Source of the DNA: an uncultured Dehalococcoidia bacterium
GTDB taxonomy: Bacteria > Chloroflexota > Dehalococcoidia > Lucifugimonadales > UBA3495
Reading direction: 5' to 3'
Assembly (NCBI GenBank): GCA_958296445.1
Contig: OY282565.1
Location: forward strand, 1,033,936-1,097,935
Length of the DNA stretch: 64,000 nucleotides
The position numbers and the translations under genes are program-made. Shown in pieces: positions 1 to 9,071 of the stretch (the stretch's first letter is position 1; every line of letters begins with the position of its first letter). The notes below the pieces were generated by a model. That model had not been told where the DNA came from. It made no database searches and saw only the letters and a program-made list of their open reading frames with translations.

Positions 1-499
1 TATGATCCAGCGGCTCCGGGGCCGCCCCTGCCCCCTTGCCGTCCCCTTTCAGGTAAAAGTATTCCAGTTCGGTGCCAACGTAATACGTATACCCCATCCG
101 GGCCAGCCGCTCCAGATTCCGCTTAAGCACCGCCCGCGAATCGCCGTCAAAGGCGTCCCCGCCGGGCCGCTGAATGTCGCAGAACATCCGGGCCACCGCG
201 TTGCGCTGCGGACGCCAAGGCAACACCGCAAAGGTGTTCGGGTCGGGAAAGGCCCGCATATCGCTTTCGTCCCAGCGAGCGAATCCCTCAATCGCCGACC
301 CGTCGAACCCCACCCCCTCCTCTATCGCGTCGCGCAAGTCGGCGGCATTTATCGCAAACCCTTTCAGATTCCCCAGAATGTCAGGAAACCACAGGCGGAT
401 AAACTTTACGTCGGCATCCTCCGCCGTCTGCAATACATAATCCCGCGCCGCCTCCCGCTCATCCTGCGCCTGCCGAAGGGCAGTAGTCCGCATCGCCAT
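1..499 (-). CDS. glnA: Glutamine synthetase, N-terminal part (runs off window)
   Basis: ATP-dependent synthesis of glutamine from glutamate and ammonia, in the cytoplasm. The frame is open from the start codon to the window edge, so only about 166 N-terminal residues are seen. The beta-grasp domain shows FIRLWFPDILGNLKG, followed by GVGFDGSAIEGFA, a close match to the family FDGSSIEGF motif. The catalytic domain opens with GTELEYFYL, which carries the first metal-binding glutamate. AGGAGG lies 5 nt upstream of ATG 499; ATGs at 502 and 493 are alternatives. It lies about 230 bp downstream of two tRNA genes on the same strand. The C-terminal half is outside the window, so GS subtype and adenylylation site cannot be judged. 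A GS-like gamma-glutamyl ligase is the main alternative. Confidence 0.85.
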   Translation of the reverse strand, partial: MAMRTTALRQAQDEREAARDYVLQTAEDADVKFIRLWFPDILGNLKGFAINAADLRDAIEEGVGFDGSAIEGFARWDESDMRAFPDPNTFAVLPWRPQRNAVARMFCDIQRPGGDAFDGDSRAVLKRNLERLARMGYTYYVGTELEYFYLKGDGKGAGAAPEPLDH

Positions 500-735
500 C
501 ATAGCCTCCTAGGGCCTAACCCGCGCCCCGATTCCGGCCAACGCCCCCCGCCAGCCAAGAATCGCCGCGCCTATCGCCTGCTATTTTACCACCGGCAAGG
601 CAAACAATGCCGCAACACAAATCCAACCCACCCAAAATAGCGTATAAGCGGCATACCCCGCGCGTCTTGAGCCGGTTAAGGGCGGGATTGACCGAAAAGG
701 AAAGGCGCGGAATTGAGAAAGGCAAAAAAAGCAAA

Positions 736-811
736 TGGCGCGCCCGGCAGGACTCGAACCCGCAACCCCTGGGTCCGAAGCCCAGTGCTCTGTCCATTGA
801 GCTACAGGCGC
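736..811 (-). tRNA. tRNA-Arg (anticodon TCG)
   Basis: The minus strand folds as a complete 76-nt cloverleaf. The acceptor stem is GCGCCTG with CGGGCGC, the invariant TA at 8-9 is followed by GCTC, and the anticodon stem CTGGG/CCCAG closes a CTTCGGA loop with TCG at 34-36. The T-arm carries TTCGAGT. Discriminator G and CCA are both encoded. It lies 20 bp downstream of tRNA-His on the same strand. Confidence 0.93.
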
Positions 812-831
812 GCGGCAGTACGCGAAAAAGT

Positions 832-908
832 TGGGGCGAGCGACGGGGTTCGAACCCGTGATCTCCTGTGCCACAGACAGGCGCCTTGACCACTCGGCTA
901 CGCTCGCC
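832..908 (-). tRNA. tRNA-His (anticodon GTG)
   Basis: The minus-strand cloverleaf has anticodon stem CCTGT/ACAGG and loop CTGTGGC, giving GTG. An extra 5' G pairs with C73, the eight-base-pair acceptor diagnostic of tRNA-His. CCA is encoded. It forms a pair with the tRNA-Arg gene downstream. Confidence 0.95.
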
Positions 909-953
909 ACGCCCTACTATGCTAACAAATCCCAGCCCCCGTTACAAGTACTG

Positions 954-1145
954 AATCCCCTCCCCCTCCGGGGGAGGGCTAGGGTGGGGGCGTCCCGCCG
1001 CCCGCCGTCGCGGCCCGTCATCCCCAAATCCCCTCCCCCTCCGGGGGAGGGCTAGGGTGGGGGCGTCCCGCCGCCCGCCGTCGCGGCCGATCACCCCCAA
1101 ATCCCCTCCCCCACCGGGGGAGGGCTAGGGTGGGGGCGTCCCATC
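954..1145. repeat. Three tandem copies of the GGGGGAGGG intergenic repeat
   Basis: Copies start near 954, 1027 and 1100 with a 73-bp period. Each holds CCCCTCCCCC, a GGGGGAGGG half, CTAGGGTGGGGGCGTCCC and a GC-rich spacer. Single copies of the same element lie in many other gaps of this window (for example 30.3, 31.5, 42.05 and 53.65 kb). No gene is seen between 909 and 1326. Confidence 0.9.
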
Positions 1146-1326
1146 GGCCGGATTATCCTGTTAAGCCGGGCATCCGCCCCATCCCCCACCCATCCCGCCC
1201 CCTACCCGAATTGAAACTTGAGCAACCGGACGCCTACAATAGCAACCACGATTCTGTAAAAAAGTTGCGCCAACATCACCACCCCCGCCCGCCCCCCGCG
1301 ATGGCGGACGCAACAGGATTGCCGGA

Positions 1327-3042
1327 ATGAAAACTATCAACCCGATAACCCCGATAAAGGCTATGGGAATTTTCGCCGCCCTCATCGCCCTGCTGCTCCT
1401 CGCGGCCTGCGGCGGCGAAGCCAGCCCGCCCACCGCCGCGCCGGAACCCACCACCGCCCCCACCCAGCCCCCGGCCGCCGCAGAACAAACCGCCGACGAC
1501 GCAGCCCCCGCCGAAAACCGCGGCAGCCCCCGCAACACCGCCCGCTTTGTGCAGCTTTTCGTTGACCCGCCCACCCTCGACCCGCACCTCACCACCGACG
1601 CCACCTCCGCCCGCATCATCGTCGAAGTATTCGGCGGGCTGGTCACCATTGACCGCAACCTAGAAATAGTGCCGGACTTGGCCGAAAGCTGGAGCGTAAG
1701 CCAAGACGGCCGGGTTTACACCTTTCACCTGCGCCCCGACGCCGTGTTCCACGACGGCAAGCCCGTCACCGCCCGCGACGTCCAGTGGTCTCTCGAGCGC
1801 GTCACCAACCCCCTAACCGAGTCCCCCGTAGTAGACCAGTACCTAGGCGACATCGTAGGCGTCAAAGAAAAACTGGCCGGCGATTCCCTCAACATATCCG
1901 GCGTCCGCCTGATAGACGAACACACCATCGAAATAACCATTGACCAAGCCAAATCCTACTTCCTAGCCAAGCTCACCTACCCCACCGGCTTTGTCCTTGA
2001 CCAAGAAAACGTGGACGCCAGCCCCCGAAACTGGTTCCGCGAACCCAACGGCACCGGCCCCTTCCGCCTCGCCGAGTACCGCGTCGGCGAAACCCTCAAG
2101 CTGGGCCGCAACGAAAACTACCACCTAGGCCCCCCCAACCTCGAGGAAGTCGAATTTATCCTCAGCGGCGGCACCCAAATGCTGATGTACGAAAACGACG
2201 AAATACACATCGCCGGCGTAAGCCTAGCCGACCTCGACCGCCTAAGCGACCCCGACAGCGACCTCTACCCCGAACTCCGCACCGCCCCCCCCAATTTCAG
2301 CGTCAACTACATCGGCCTCAACGTAAACGAACCCCCGCTCGACGACGTCAAAGTGCGCCAGGCCCTCAACCTAGCCATAGACAAACAGGAAATCGCCTCC
2401 ATCGTTCTAGGCGACCTAGTAGAGCCCGCCGACGGCATCCTACCCCCCAACTTCCCCGGCTACGACGAAAGCGTCCGCGGCTACCAGTTCGACCCGGTTC
2501 GCGCCAAGCAACTCCTCTCCGAATCCAAGTACGGCAATGACCTAGGAAACATCCCCCCCATCACCATCACCACCCCAGGCAGCTTCGGCGCCAACGTCAG
2601 CCTAGATATGGAAGTCGTGCTACAAATGTGGGAGCGCAACCTAGGCATCACCGCCGAATTCCAGCAAACCGAATACGCCACCTTCCTGAAAGACCTCCAC
2701 AAAGGCCGTTTCCAGATGTTCGACATCGGCTGGATCGCCGACTACCCCGACCCCGAAAACTTCCTAGACATCCTCTTTCACAGCCAAAGCACCAACAACC
2801 ACACCCACTACAGCAACCCCGAAGTGGACTCCCTCCTGATGCAGGCCCGTATAGAAACCGACGCCCAAGCCCGCTACGCCCTATACAATCAGGCCGAGCA
2901 ACAAATCCTAGACGACGCCCCCTGGGTTCCCCTATGGTTCGACGGCGAAAGCAAGCTCCTAGTCAAACCCAACGTCCACGACTACCTACTGCCCCCGCTA
3001 ATCATCCCCCGCCTACGCTACGTCTACCTAACCGAGGAATAA
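1327..3042 (+). CDS. Peptide/nickel ABC transporter substrate-binding lipoprotein
   Basis: Extracytoplasmic solute-binding protein of the SBP_bac_5 (OppA/DppA) family, 571 aa. A hydrophobic N-terminus ends in the lipobox LLAAC, making Cys28 the probable lipid anchor. A Pro/Thr/Ala-rich linker to about residue 65 follows, then the two-lobed domain from about 70 (for example LAESWSVSQDGRVYTFHLR, typical of the family). An AGGA lies 8 nt before the ATG. Two permease genes follow on the same strand within 90 bp, which supports an importer for oligopeptides or another small substrate. The specificity cannot be read from sequence. No ATPase gene is adjacent. The gene is rich in CTA leucine codons and CCTAGG sites. 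Confidence 0.92.
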   Translation: MKTINPITPIKAMGIFAALIALLLLAACGGEASPPTAAPEPTTAPTQPPAAAEQTADDAAPAENRGSPRNTARFVQLFVDPPTLDPHLTTDATSARIIVEVFGGLVTIDRNLEIVPDLAESWSVSQDGRVYTFHLRPDAVFHDGKPVTARDVQWSLERVTNPLTESPVVDQYLGDIVGVKEKLAGDSLNISGVRLIDEHTIEITIDQAKSYFLAKLTYPTGFVLDQENVDASPRNWFREPNGTGPFRLAEYRVGETLKLGRNENYHLGPPNLEEVEFILSGGTQMLMYENDEIHIAGVSLADLDRLSDPDSDLYPELRTAPPNFSVNYIGLNVNEPPLDDVKVRQALNLAIDKQEIASIVLGDLVEPADGILPPNFPGYDESVRGYQFDPVRAKQLLSESKYGNDLGNIPPITITTPGSFGANVSLDMEVVLQMWERNLGITAEFQQTEYATFLKDLHKGRFQMFDIGWIADYPDPENFLDILFHSQSTNNHTHYSNPEVDSLLMQARIETDAQARYALYNQAEQQILDDAPWVPLWFDGESKLLVKPNVHDYLLPPLIIPRLRYVYLTEE

Positions 3043-3127
3043 CCCCCATCGCGCCTTTGCGCCATCGCGCCATAGCGTCAAAAAGCAACGCCAACCCGAC
3101 CGATGAAAAAAGGAGCCGCCGCCGCTT

Positions 3128-4075
3128 ATGGCCCCCTACATACTGCGCCGCCTGCTGTGGCTCCCCGTCATCCTCCTCATCGTATCCTTCGTAACCTTCG
3201 TCCTAGGCCGCTACGGCCCCGGCGACCCGGTACAAGTAATGATGGGCAGCAAATACGACCCGGTAGCCGCCGAGCGCATCCGCGAGCGACTGGGCCTCAA
3301 CGACAACATCTTTGTCCAGTACGGGCGTTATCTAAGCAATGTAGCCCGCGGCGATTTCGGCGAAAGCCTCAAGTACCGCGGCCGCACCGTCGCCGAACTC
3401 TTGCGCAGCAAAATGTGGGTATCCGCCCAACTCAACCTCGCCGCCCTCATACTATCCGTCAGCCTAGGCGTTCCCATCGGACTGTTCGCCGCCATCCGTC
3501 AAGGCACCCTGCTAGACCCCGCGGCAGTGTCAATGACCCTTTTCTGGCAATCGGTGCCGGTTTTCGTAACCGGGCCGGGACTGCTGCTCATATTCGCCAA
3601 ATGGCTGGGCATCCTGCCCACCCACGGCTGGGGCGGATTCTTTGATACCCGCATTATCCTGCCCGCCGTCGTTATGGGCATCGTCGGCGTCGCCATAATC
3701 GCCCGCCTAGTACGCTCCAGCACCCTCGAAGTCATCAACAGCGACTACGTCCGCACCGCCCGCGCCAAAGGCTTGCCCGAAACCACCGTCCGCCTGCGCC
3801 ACATACTCCGCAACGCTATGATTCCCCTAGTCACCCACCTCGGCTTTTCCCTGTCCGGCCTGTTGACCACCTCTTTTGTAGTAGAGCGATACTTCGGCGT
3901 CCCCGGCGTAGGCAATCTGCTCATCGAAGCCATATTCGCCCGCGATTTTCCCATCCTAGACGGCGCCCTGCTCATAGGCACAACCATTTTCGTTATGGTA
4001 AACCTGCTGGTAGACCTAATCTATCCGGCCCTCGACCCCCGGATACGCTTGGGACAAGGCAATGCTGCGTTCTAA
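3128..4075 (+). CDS. ABC transporter permease, DppB/OppB type
   Basis: Inner-membrane channel subunit, 315 aa, BPD_transp_1 family. It starts with a short cytoplasmic MAPYILRRLLW leader and a first membrane helix, as DppB/OppB proteins do. The EAA-type ATPase-contact loop is seen around DYVRTARAKGLPE...HILRNA. It shares a transcript with the binding protein upstream and overlaps the next permease by 14 bp, so translation is probably coupled. GGAG lies about 12 nt before the ATG, a long spacing, so the start is only fairly sure. Confidence 0.92.
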   Translation: MAPYILRRLLWLPVILLIVSFVTFVLGRYGPGDPVQVMMGSKYDPVAAERIRERLGLNDNIFVQYGRYLSNVARGDFGESLKYRGRTVAELLRSKMWVSAQLNLAALILSVSLGVPIGLFAAIRQGTLLDPAAVSMTLFWQSVPVFVTGPGLLLIFAKWLGILPTHGWGGFFDTRIILPAVVMGIVGVAIIARLVRSSTLEVINSDYVRTARAKGLPETTVRLRHILRNAMIPLVTHLGFSLSGLLTTSFVVERYFGVPGVGNLLIEAIFARDFPILDGALLIGTTIFVMVNLLVDLIYPALDPRIRLGQGNAAF

Positions 4076-5042
4076 TACCGGAACCGGCCCCGGAACCGGC
4101 CTAGTGGAAACGCCCCAAAGGTGGGGGCGCAACTACCTCACCATATCCCTGCGCCGTCTGATGGGCAACCGCGTAGGCGTGATTTGCCTAAGCGTAATCC
4201 TCCTCCTCTACGGCGCCGGAATCCTGGCCCCCGTAGTCACCCCCTACGGCTACAACGACCAAAACCTGTCCAACGTCAAACAGCCCCCCAGCCTGTCCCA
4301 CCCCTTCGGCACCGACCGCCTAGGCCGCGACATCCTTACCCGCGTCATCTACGGCCTGCGAACCACCGTCATCCTGACCGTAGTCACCGTCACCACCGGC
4401 AGCCTGGCCCTAGGCATCTCCCTAGGGCTGATAGCAGGCTATTTCGGCCGCCTGGCCGACACCATAATTATGCGCGTGGGCGAAGTAAGCACTTCCTTCC
4501 CCGAAGTGTTCCTAGTCCTGATTATGGTCGCCACCCTACGCCAGCCGATGCGCGACTGGCTGCGAGGAGTCGAGGACACCCTAGGAATAAGCATAATCCA
4601 CCTAGGCATAGCCGACTACTTCGCCCTCTCCCTGGCCCTAGCCATATTTTCCTGGTTCGGTATGGCCCGCCTAGTCCGGGGCCAAGTGCTACAGGCCCGC
4701 GAGGAGCAATACGTAGACGCCGCCCGTTCCATAGGCTGCCGCACCCCCCGCCTACTCTTCCGCCACGTCCTCCCCAACGTTATGGGCCCAATAATCGTAA
4801 CCGTATCCGCCAGCCTAAGCGCAGTAGCCGGCGCCGAAATGCTCATCAGCTTCCTAGGCATCGGCATCCAGCCCCCAACCCCCAGCCTAGGCGTAATGAT
4901 TTTCGAGAACGGCAGCCTATCCGTCCTGCAAACAACCCCCCACCTACTACTATGCCCCGCCAGCGTAATAATAATCCTACTATTCACCTTCAACCTCCTA
5001 GGCGACGCCATAAACGACGCCTTCAACCCCCGCACCCGCTAA
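4062..5042 (+). CDS. ABC transporter permease, DppC/OppC type
   Basis: Second channel subunit, 326 aa. An N-terminal OppC_N-like segment with a first helix around GVICLSVILLLYG is followed by the periplasmic FGTDRLGRDILTRVIYGLRT motif region typical of DppC, and then the BPD_transp_1 domain with the EAA loop EEQYVDAARSIG...HVLPN. The ATG lies inside the end of the upstream permease gene. The operon appears to end here: the next 250 bp are repeats and the next gene is on the other strand. No DppD/DppF ATPases are linked, so the importer must use ATPases encoded elsewhere. Confidence 0.92.
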   Translation: MLRSNTGTGPGTGLVETPQRWGRNYLTISLRRLMGNRVGVICLSVILLLYGAGILAPVVTPYGYNDQNLSNVKQPPSLSHPFGTDRLGRDILTRVIYGLRTTVILTVVTVTTGSLALGISLGLIAGYFGRLADTIIMRVGEVSTSFPEVFLVLIMVATLRQPMRDWLRGVEDTLGISIIHLGIADYFALSLALAIFSWFGMARLVRGQVLQAREEQYVDAARSIGCRTPRLLFRHVLPNVMGPIIVTVSASLSAVAGAEMLISFLGIGIQPPTPSLGVMIFENGSLSVLQTTPHLLLCPASVIIILLFTFNLLGDAINDAFNPRTR

Positions 5043-5053
5043 CCCCCCCTACC

Positions 5054-5238
5054 TGTCATTCTGAGCAAAGCGAAGAATCCCACCCTGCCCGGCAAGACCC
5101 TTCCCTCCGCTCAGTGTGGCCTAGGGGGCGTAACCCCCGCAACACCGCAACCGGCGCCCCTACTCATCAGACGTCTGTCATTCTGAGCAAAGCGAAGAAT
5201 CCCACCTTGGGACAGCAAGACCCTTCGCCCCGCTCAGT
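5054..5238. repeat. Two copies of the REP-like CTGAGCaaAGCGAAG repeat
   Basis: Copies at about 5054-5117 and 5176-5238. Each runs TGTCATTCTGAGCAAAGCG, AAGAATCCCACC, a variable spacer, then CAAGACCCTTC and CGCTCAGT. The two ends are partly complementary, so the unit can fold as a hairpin. The same family recurs at 22.6, 22.7, 22.9, 29.5, 31.2, 31.4, 35.2, 42.1, 43.4 and 55.4 kb. No gene is seen between 5043 and 5295. Confidence 0.9.
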
Positions 5239-5295
5239 ACCACAAAGAACAACTCCGCAATCCCCCCAACAGCAACCCAACCCCCAACCCGCCCC

Positions 5296-6798
5296 CTACT
5301 CCCCCCGCCGCCTGCGCACCAAAGGCACCCCCCCCAAAGCCAGCGGCCCTGCCATCATAGCCAGCATCCCCAAACCGACAGACGCCGCCCCCCCGCCAAC
5401 CGGAGCCGAGCACCCGCCCGACGATTCGCCCCCGCCGCCCCCCTGCCCCGCCCCCGCCTCCGGTGTCCCCCCCGAATCCCCGCCTTCCGCCTCGGAATTC
5501 CAAACCGTCGTAGATTCCACCGGCGGCGCCGGTTCCCCCGAGTCCCCATCCGCCCCATCCGCCCCCTCCGTCCCTTCCGCCACCCCGTCATCCCCCCCCG
5601 CCCCGCCGGATTCCGCGGCTTCCCGCATCCGGCTTTCCAGCTCCTCCGGCGACGGCAACGGATCCAGCCCCAGCGACTGCCGCCAAGCAGTGTCCATCCC
5701 GTGCTGGTCAACCCCGTAGACCCGCAGCAGCGCCGCGTCTATATCATTAGTTTCACGAACCGCGTCAAAAAGTAGGGAAATCCGTTCCTCCCCCCACTGC
5801 CGCACCATAAAATTCACCACCGACTTACCCTGCCCGTAGGCGATAAGAATATCCTCCGGCTCGCCCGTGAACGACCGCAGATACCACAGCGGACGGATGC
5901 GGCGGGTATAAATCCCATAACGCAGCGCCGCGTCATAATCGTCGGTCTGGTCTATATTGCCGTACTCCGCCAGCCCCTCGTTAAGCCACGACGGAACGGC
6001 CGCCGACGTTCCCCCCGCCGCCTCGGCCACCAGCAGATGCGTAAACTCGTGAGAAACCGTCCCCGTAACCGTCGCGTCGAACCCATGCACCAGCAGCACC
6101 CGCTCATCGGTAAAGGCCATCCCCTGCGCCCGCAGCCCCTCGCTCACCGCTTGCGAGCGGAAAGGCAGCGCCATAGACATATGGCGGTAGTTGTTATAAG
6201 CCACAATCCGCAGCGGCTCGGTCGGCGCGATGCCCAGCACCCCAACCATATTGTCCATAGTCTGCCGGGCCGCCTCCAAAATAATCCGCGCCCGCTCCTC
6301 CACATACTCGCTATAGTAGTAAACGGTAATCAGCCCGCCGGAAACCGTCCGCCACTCAAAGCGGTTATCAATATAAACAAACTCCCTTTCCTCAGTCCGA
6401 ACCACCCCCCCGGCCTTGTCCCGCACCTCAAAGTGATAGCTGATTTTAGTCCCTGGCGGGAAATAATCCGCCCCCCCGGACGCCGACAGCAGCGTTTCCC
6501 CGGCCACCCTTTCCCCCGGCTCCACCTCAATACTGCGATAAGCCCGCCGCCCGCTCTGGTCCGCCTTCCTGAAAAACACCCGCACCTCATCAATCACCCC
6601 CACGCTCTCGGCGGCCACCCGAAACAAAATCCCGTCGGGAAACTGGCTAACCGCCGTAGCCTCCATCACCCTAACCCCCCCATCATCCGCACCCACCACC
6701 CCCGTCCCGCCCCCCAGCCCCCCAACCAGCAAACCCGAACCGCCGCCCGCCAAACCCAAAACCGGCAAAATCACCATAAGCCGCAGCAACCAAACCAT
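5296..6798 (-). CDS. Secreted peptidase MA-like zinc metallohydrolase
   Basis: About 500 aa with an N-terminal hydrophobic segment (VWLLRLMVILPVLGLAGG) that looks like a signal peptide or anchor. The middle domain carries the gluzincin signature: HEFTH in VSHEFTHLLVAEA, then WLNEGLAEYG, which supplies the third zinc ligand. Past about residue 420 it is low-complexity Gly/Ser/Glu/Pro, and it ends with a hydrophobic stretch plus RRRRGE, resembling a C-terminal membrane anchor. The open frame extends to 6954, but that extension is Gly/Trp-rich repeat DNA. AAGG sits 9 nt before ATG 6798; ATG 6807 is the alternative. The substrate is unknown. Family placement is confident, physiological role is not. 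Confidence 0.82.
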   Translation of the reverse strand: MVWLLRLMVILPVLGLAGGGSGLLVGGLGGGTGVVGADDGGVRVMEATAVSQFPDGILFRVAAESVGVIDEVRVFFRKADQSGRRAYRSIEVEPGERVAGETLLSASGGADYFPPGTKISYHFEVRDKAGGVVRTEEREFVYIDNRFEWRTVSGGLITVYYYSEYVEERARIILEAARQTMDNMVGVLGIAPTEPLRIVAYNNYRHMSMALPFRSQAVSEGLRAQGMAFTDERVLLVHGFDATVTGTVSHEFTHLLVAEAAGGTSAAVPSWLNEGLAEYGNIDQTDDYDAALRYGIYTRRIRPLWYLRSFTGEPEDILIAYGQGKSVVNFMVRQWGEERISLLFDAVRETNDIDAALLRVYGVDQHGMDTAWRQSLGLDPLPSPEELESRMREAAESGGAGGDDGVAEGTEGADGADGDSGEPAPPVESTTVWNSEAEGGDSGGTPEAGAGQGGGGGESSGGCSAPVGGGAASVGLGMLAMMAGPLALGGVPLVRRRRGE

Positions 6799-7048
6799 CC
6801 CGCCCATCCTTAAAAAGCGCCTACCCCCAAGTTTACTACAAACGCCCCACCCCCGCAGTCCCACCCCCCACCCCTGCCCCCACCCGTCCCCCACCGCGCC
6901 CCCAACCGGCCATACCCGCACATCCAACCGCACACCCCAGCCTATCCGCCACACCGCGCCCCCAACCCGTCATTCCCGCGAAGCCGGGAATCCACAACCC
7001 TTTGCCCAACATCAACGTCCCCATCCTCCAAGCCCCAGAAAACCCCAA

Positions 7049-7092
7049 AATCCCCTCCCCCTCCGGGGGATGGCTAGGGTGGGAACGTCCCC
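7049..7092. repeat. Single GGGGGAGGG-type intergenic repeat
   Basis: One copy of the repeat tandemly present at 954-1145, here with GGGGGATGG in place of GGGGGAGGG. The 6799-7619 gap otherwise holds only this and the element at 7100-7485. Confidence 0.75.
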
Positions 7093-7099
7093 CCATTCC

Positions 7100-7485
7100 C
7101 CCGACGACACCAATTTGATGACACCTGCCCCTTGCCAACCCCGATAACCACTCCCTAACATAATACATACCAAACCCAACACCCCGCCAACCCGCCCAAC
7201 CCGCCTACCAACCCCAAATGGGAGAAATTGAGAGAAAATGGGAGAGAAATCAAAAAATCAGCCTCAGCCAACCCAAATGTCCGAAAATGTCCGGTAATGT
7301 CCGGGAAATCAAAAAATCCCGACCCCCCAAAGGTGAACCCCCTATGCGCCAACCCCAAATGGGAGAAAATGGGGGAAAATGGGAGAGAAATCAAAAAATC
7401 AGCCCAACCCAAATGTCCGGGAATGTCCGAAAATGTCCGGGAAAATCAAAAAATTCCCGAACCCCCAAAGGCGAACCCCCTAATC
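7100..7485. repeat. Long dispersed repeat, copy 1 (inverted copy at 22.2 kb)
   Basis: Begins GACACCTGCCCCTTGCCAAC, contains CTAACATAATAC, then internal reiterations of AAATGGGAGA, GAGAAATCAAAAAATC and AAATGTCCGG. The same blocks occur in the same order on the opposite strand near 22195-22470. The element reads open in several frames (peptides such as NGREIKK), but these peptides recur only because the DNA recurs. I regard it as non-coding. Confidence 0.85.
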
Positions 7486-7619
7486 TACCCAACGCAGTCA
7501 ACTTGACTGGCAATTGCCCGTTGCCTAAAATCCAATGCCGGAATCAAACGCAAAACCGGCGGCCGCAGGCCCTACGGCCCCTGTCCCTTCCTAAAAGCTC
7601 TGGCAAGTGGTGCAAACAG

Positions 7620-8372
7620 ATGGCGATTAAAGTTGGCCGGGTAACTCAGCTCAGTTTCGAGCCCTTTTACATTGATATGGAGCGGCGCGGCGTCCAACTG
7701 CGCGACATCCCCCTAAATCGAGTGGCCGAGGCAATCCGCGAAGGCGAAATAGACGGCGGCCCTGTCCCCCTAACCGACAGTTTCGACCTAGAGGGCCACG
7801 CCGCCCCCGTCGCCGGTTTCTGCCTGTCGGCGGCGGCCCGCTCCGGCAGCAACCTGTTCTACTCCCGCAAACCCATCGAGGAACTGGACAACGGGCGCGT
7901 CGCCCTGTCGGAAGTTGACCCCACCACAGTGCAACTGCTCCAAGTCATCCTAGCCAAAAAGTACCGCCTCAACGTGCCGGAACTGGTGCAGACCGCCGAC
8001 GAACACGACGCCCTAGTCATATCCGGCGACGCCGCCCTACGCCGCCGCCGCGGGATGCGGGGCTACGGCCACCGCTACGACCTAGGCCAAGAATGGCACG
8101 CCCTCACCCAACTCCCCTTCGTCTTCGCCCGCTGGATGCGTCGCAACGATATGGAGCGCCGCGACGCCATGCTCCTGGAAGACACCCTCTACGTCGGCCT
8201 AGAAGAAGGCGTAGACAGCCTCTTCCACCTATCCGACCCCCGCGAAAACCTCCTGATGCTCGCCCGCGACGTAATGGAATACATCATCGGCTACCGCTAC
8301 TTCGTCGGCCTATCCGAACAAAAATCCATAGACCTCTTCCGAACCTACCGCAACCAAGTCCTGGCGCAATGA
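7620..8372 (+). CDS. mqnA: Chorismate dehydratase-like menaquinone enzyme
   Basis: Predicted first enzyme of the futalosine menaquinone route (chorismate to 3-enolpyruvylbenzoate), 250 aa, MqnA/MqnD periplasmic-binding-protein fold. Family-like features are the short opening strand IKVGRVTQLSFEPFYI, the central SNLFYSRKPIEELDNGRVAL stretch and SEVDPTTVQLLQVILAKKY. The frame is open upstream to 7218, but that part is repeat DNA, so ATG 7620 (MAIKVGRV) is chosen; its ribosome site is weak. It stands alone, about 36 kb from the late-step menaquinone operon at 43.5-47.7 kb. MqnD (1,4-dihydroxy-6-naphthoate synthase) is a sister family and not fully excluded. Confidence 0.8.
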   Translation: MAIKVGRVTQLSFEPFYIDMERRGVQLRDIPLNRVAEAIREGEIDGGPVPLTDSFDLEGHAAPVAGFCLSAAARSGSNLFYSRKPIEELDNGRVALSEVDPTTVQLLQVILAKKYRLNVPELVQTADEHDALVISGDAALRRRRGMRGYGHRYDLGQEWHALTQLPFVFARWMRRNDMERRDAMLLEDTLYVGLEEGVDSLFHLSDPRENLLMLARDVMEYIIGYRYFVGLSEQKSIDLFRTYRNQVLAQ

Positions 8373-8408
8373 TACCTGTTTCACGATCCGCCAACACAGG
8401 GAGTTTCT

Positions 8409-9071
8409 ATGGCCGTCAATCCCTTGATTTCAGCAGCGCCCCCGTTCAGTGTTCGCGCCCCGGTGGGAGACTCTCACCCAGCGGGCGATACTGACTTGGC
8501 GTATGTGGTGAGCCGGTACATGAATCGCCCTATGTTGTCTTCGGGCGGCCTTTTGATAGCCGGATACCCGATACATCAGGGATACTTTCCCGGCATTGGA
8601 GTCCCGCTGCCCGAAGCGCCATTGATGTCTCCAAGTCCAGCGATTTCGCAAGAATTGCCGTTCATCCTGGAATGGCGTCTGTCACGGTTGGAAAGCGAAA
8701 CAAGCGACCTGAAATCCCTGATGGGCAGGGCTAATCGTGTTCTGGACGAAACCCTCGGCCGACTTTCCTCAACGACAGATCGCAATGCGATGTTAGTCCA
8801 CTCAATCGGGCTTTCCGGCGAACTCCTGTTGCGCAGCCCCATCAGCGTATTGATAGAGGAAGACGAAGGCCAAATGTTGGCCGAAGCGCCGGAATTCCAA
8901 ATGGTCGGAGAGGGGGCTACTGAACCGGAAGCAGTTACTGACGTAATGATTCAGCTCAAAGATTTGTATGATGACTTAATGGCTACACCGGATGAAAAAC
9001 TGGGCGCGTTACCCAAGCGGTGGAAACGTGTCTTGAAAAATCTTGTGATTGACAATGCCCCGAACCTTTAA
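8409..9071 (+). CDS. Hypothetical protein, first gene of a small cluster
   Basis: Not recognised; 220 aa, no membrane segment. GGGAG lies 5 nt before the ATG. The first 75 residues are Pro/Gly-rich and probably disordered. Residues 80-125 form a charged helical segment, and the C-terminal 50 residues (from DVMIQLKDLYDDLMA to WKRVLKNLV) look like a compact helical tail. The base composition is less GC-rich than its neighbours, suggesting transfer. Its last 17 bp overlap the start of the next small gene, so they are probably co-translated. The pairing resembles a toxin-antitoxin or small host-interaction module, but that is only an inference. Confidence 0.65.
   Translation: MAVNPLISAAPPFSVRAPVGDSHPAGDTDLAYVVSRYMNRPMLSSGGLLIAGYPIHQGYFPGIGVPLPEAPLMSPSPAISQELPFILEWRLSRLESETSDLKSLMGRANRVLDETLGRLSSTTDRNAMLVHSIGLSGELLLRSPISVLIEEDEGQMLAEAPEFQMVGEGATEPEAVTDVMIQLKDLYDDLMATPDEKLGALPKRWKRVLKNLVIDNAPNL

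Noticed and set aside
2..640. 212-aa plus-strand open frame
   Set aside because: Antisense to glutamine synthetase; Pro/Arg-rich.
954..1145. CRISPR-like array
   Set aside because: Units are 73-bp direct repeats with no unique spacers and no cas genes.
4121..5719. 532-aa plus-strand open frame
   Set aside because: Pro/Arg-rich shadow of the DppC gene and of the repeats and peptidase gene that follow; no domain.
7218..7619. N-terminal extension of MqnA
   Set aside because: Consists of dispersed repeat DNA with reiterated NQKIS/NVREIKK peptides; MqnA homology begins at 7620.
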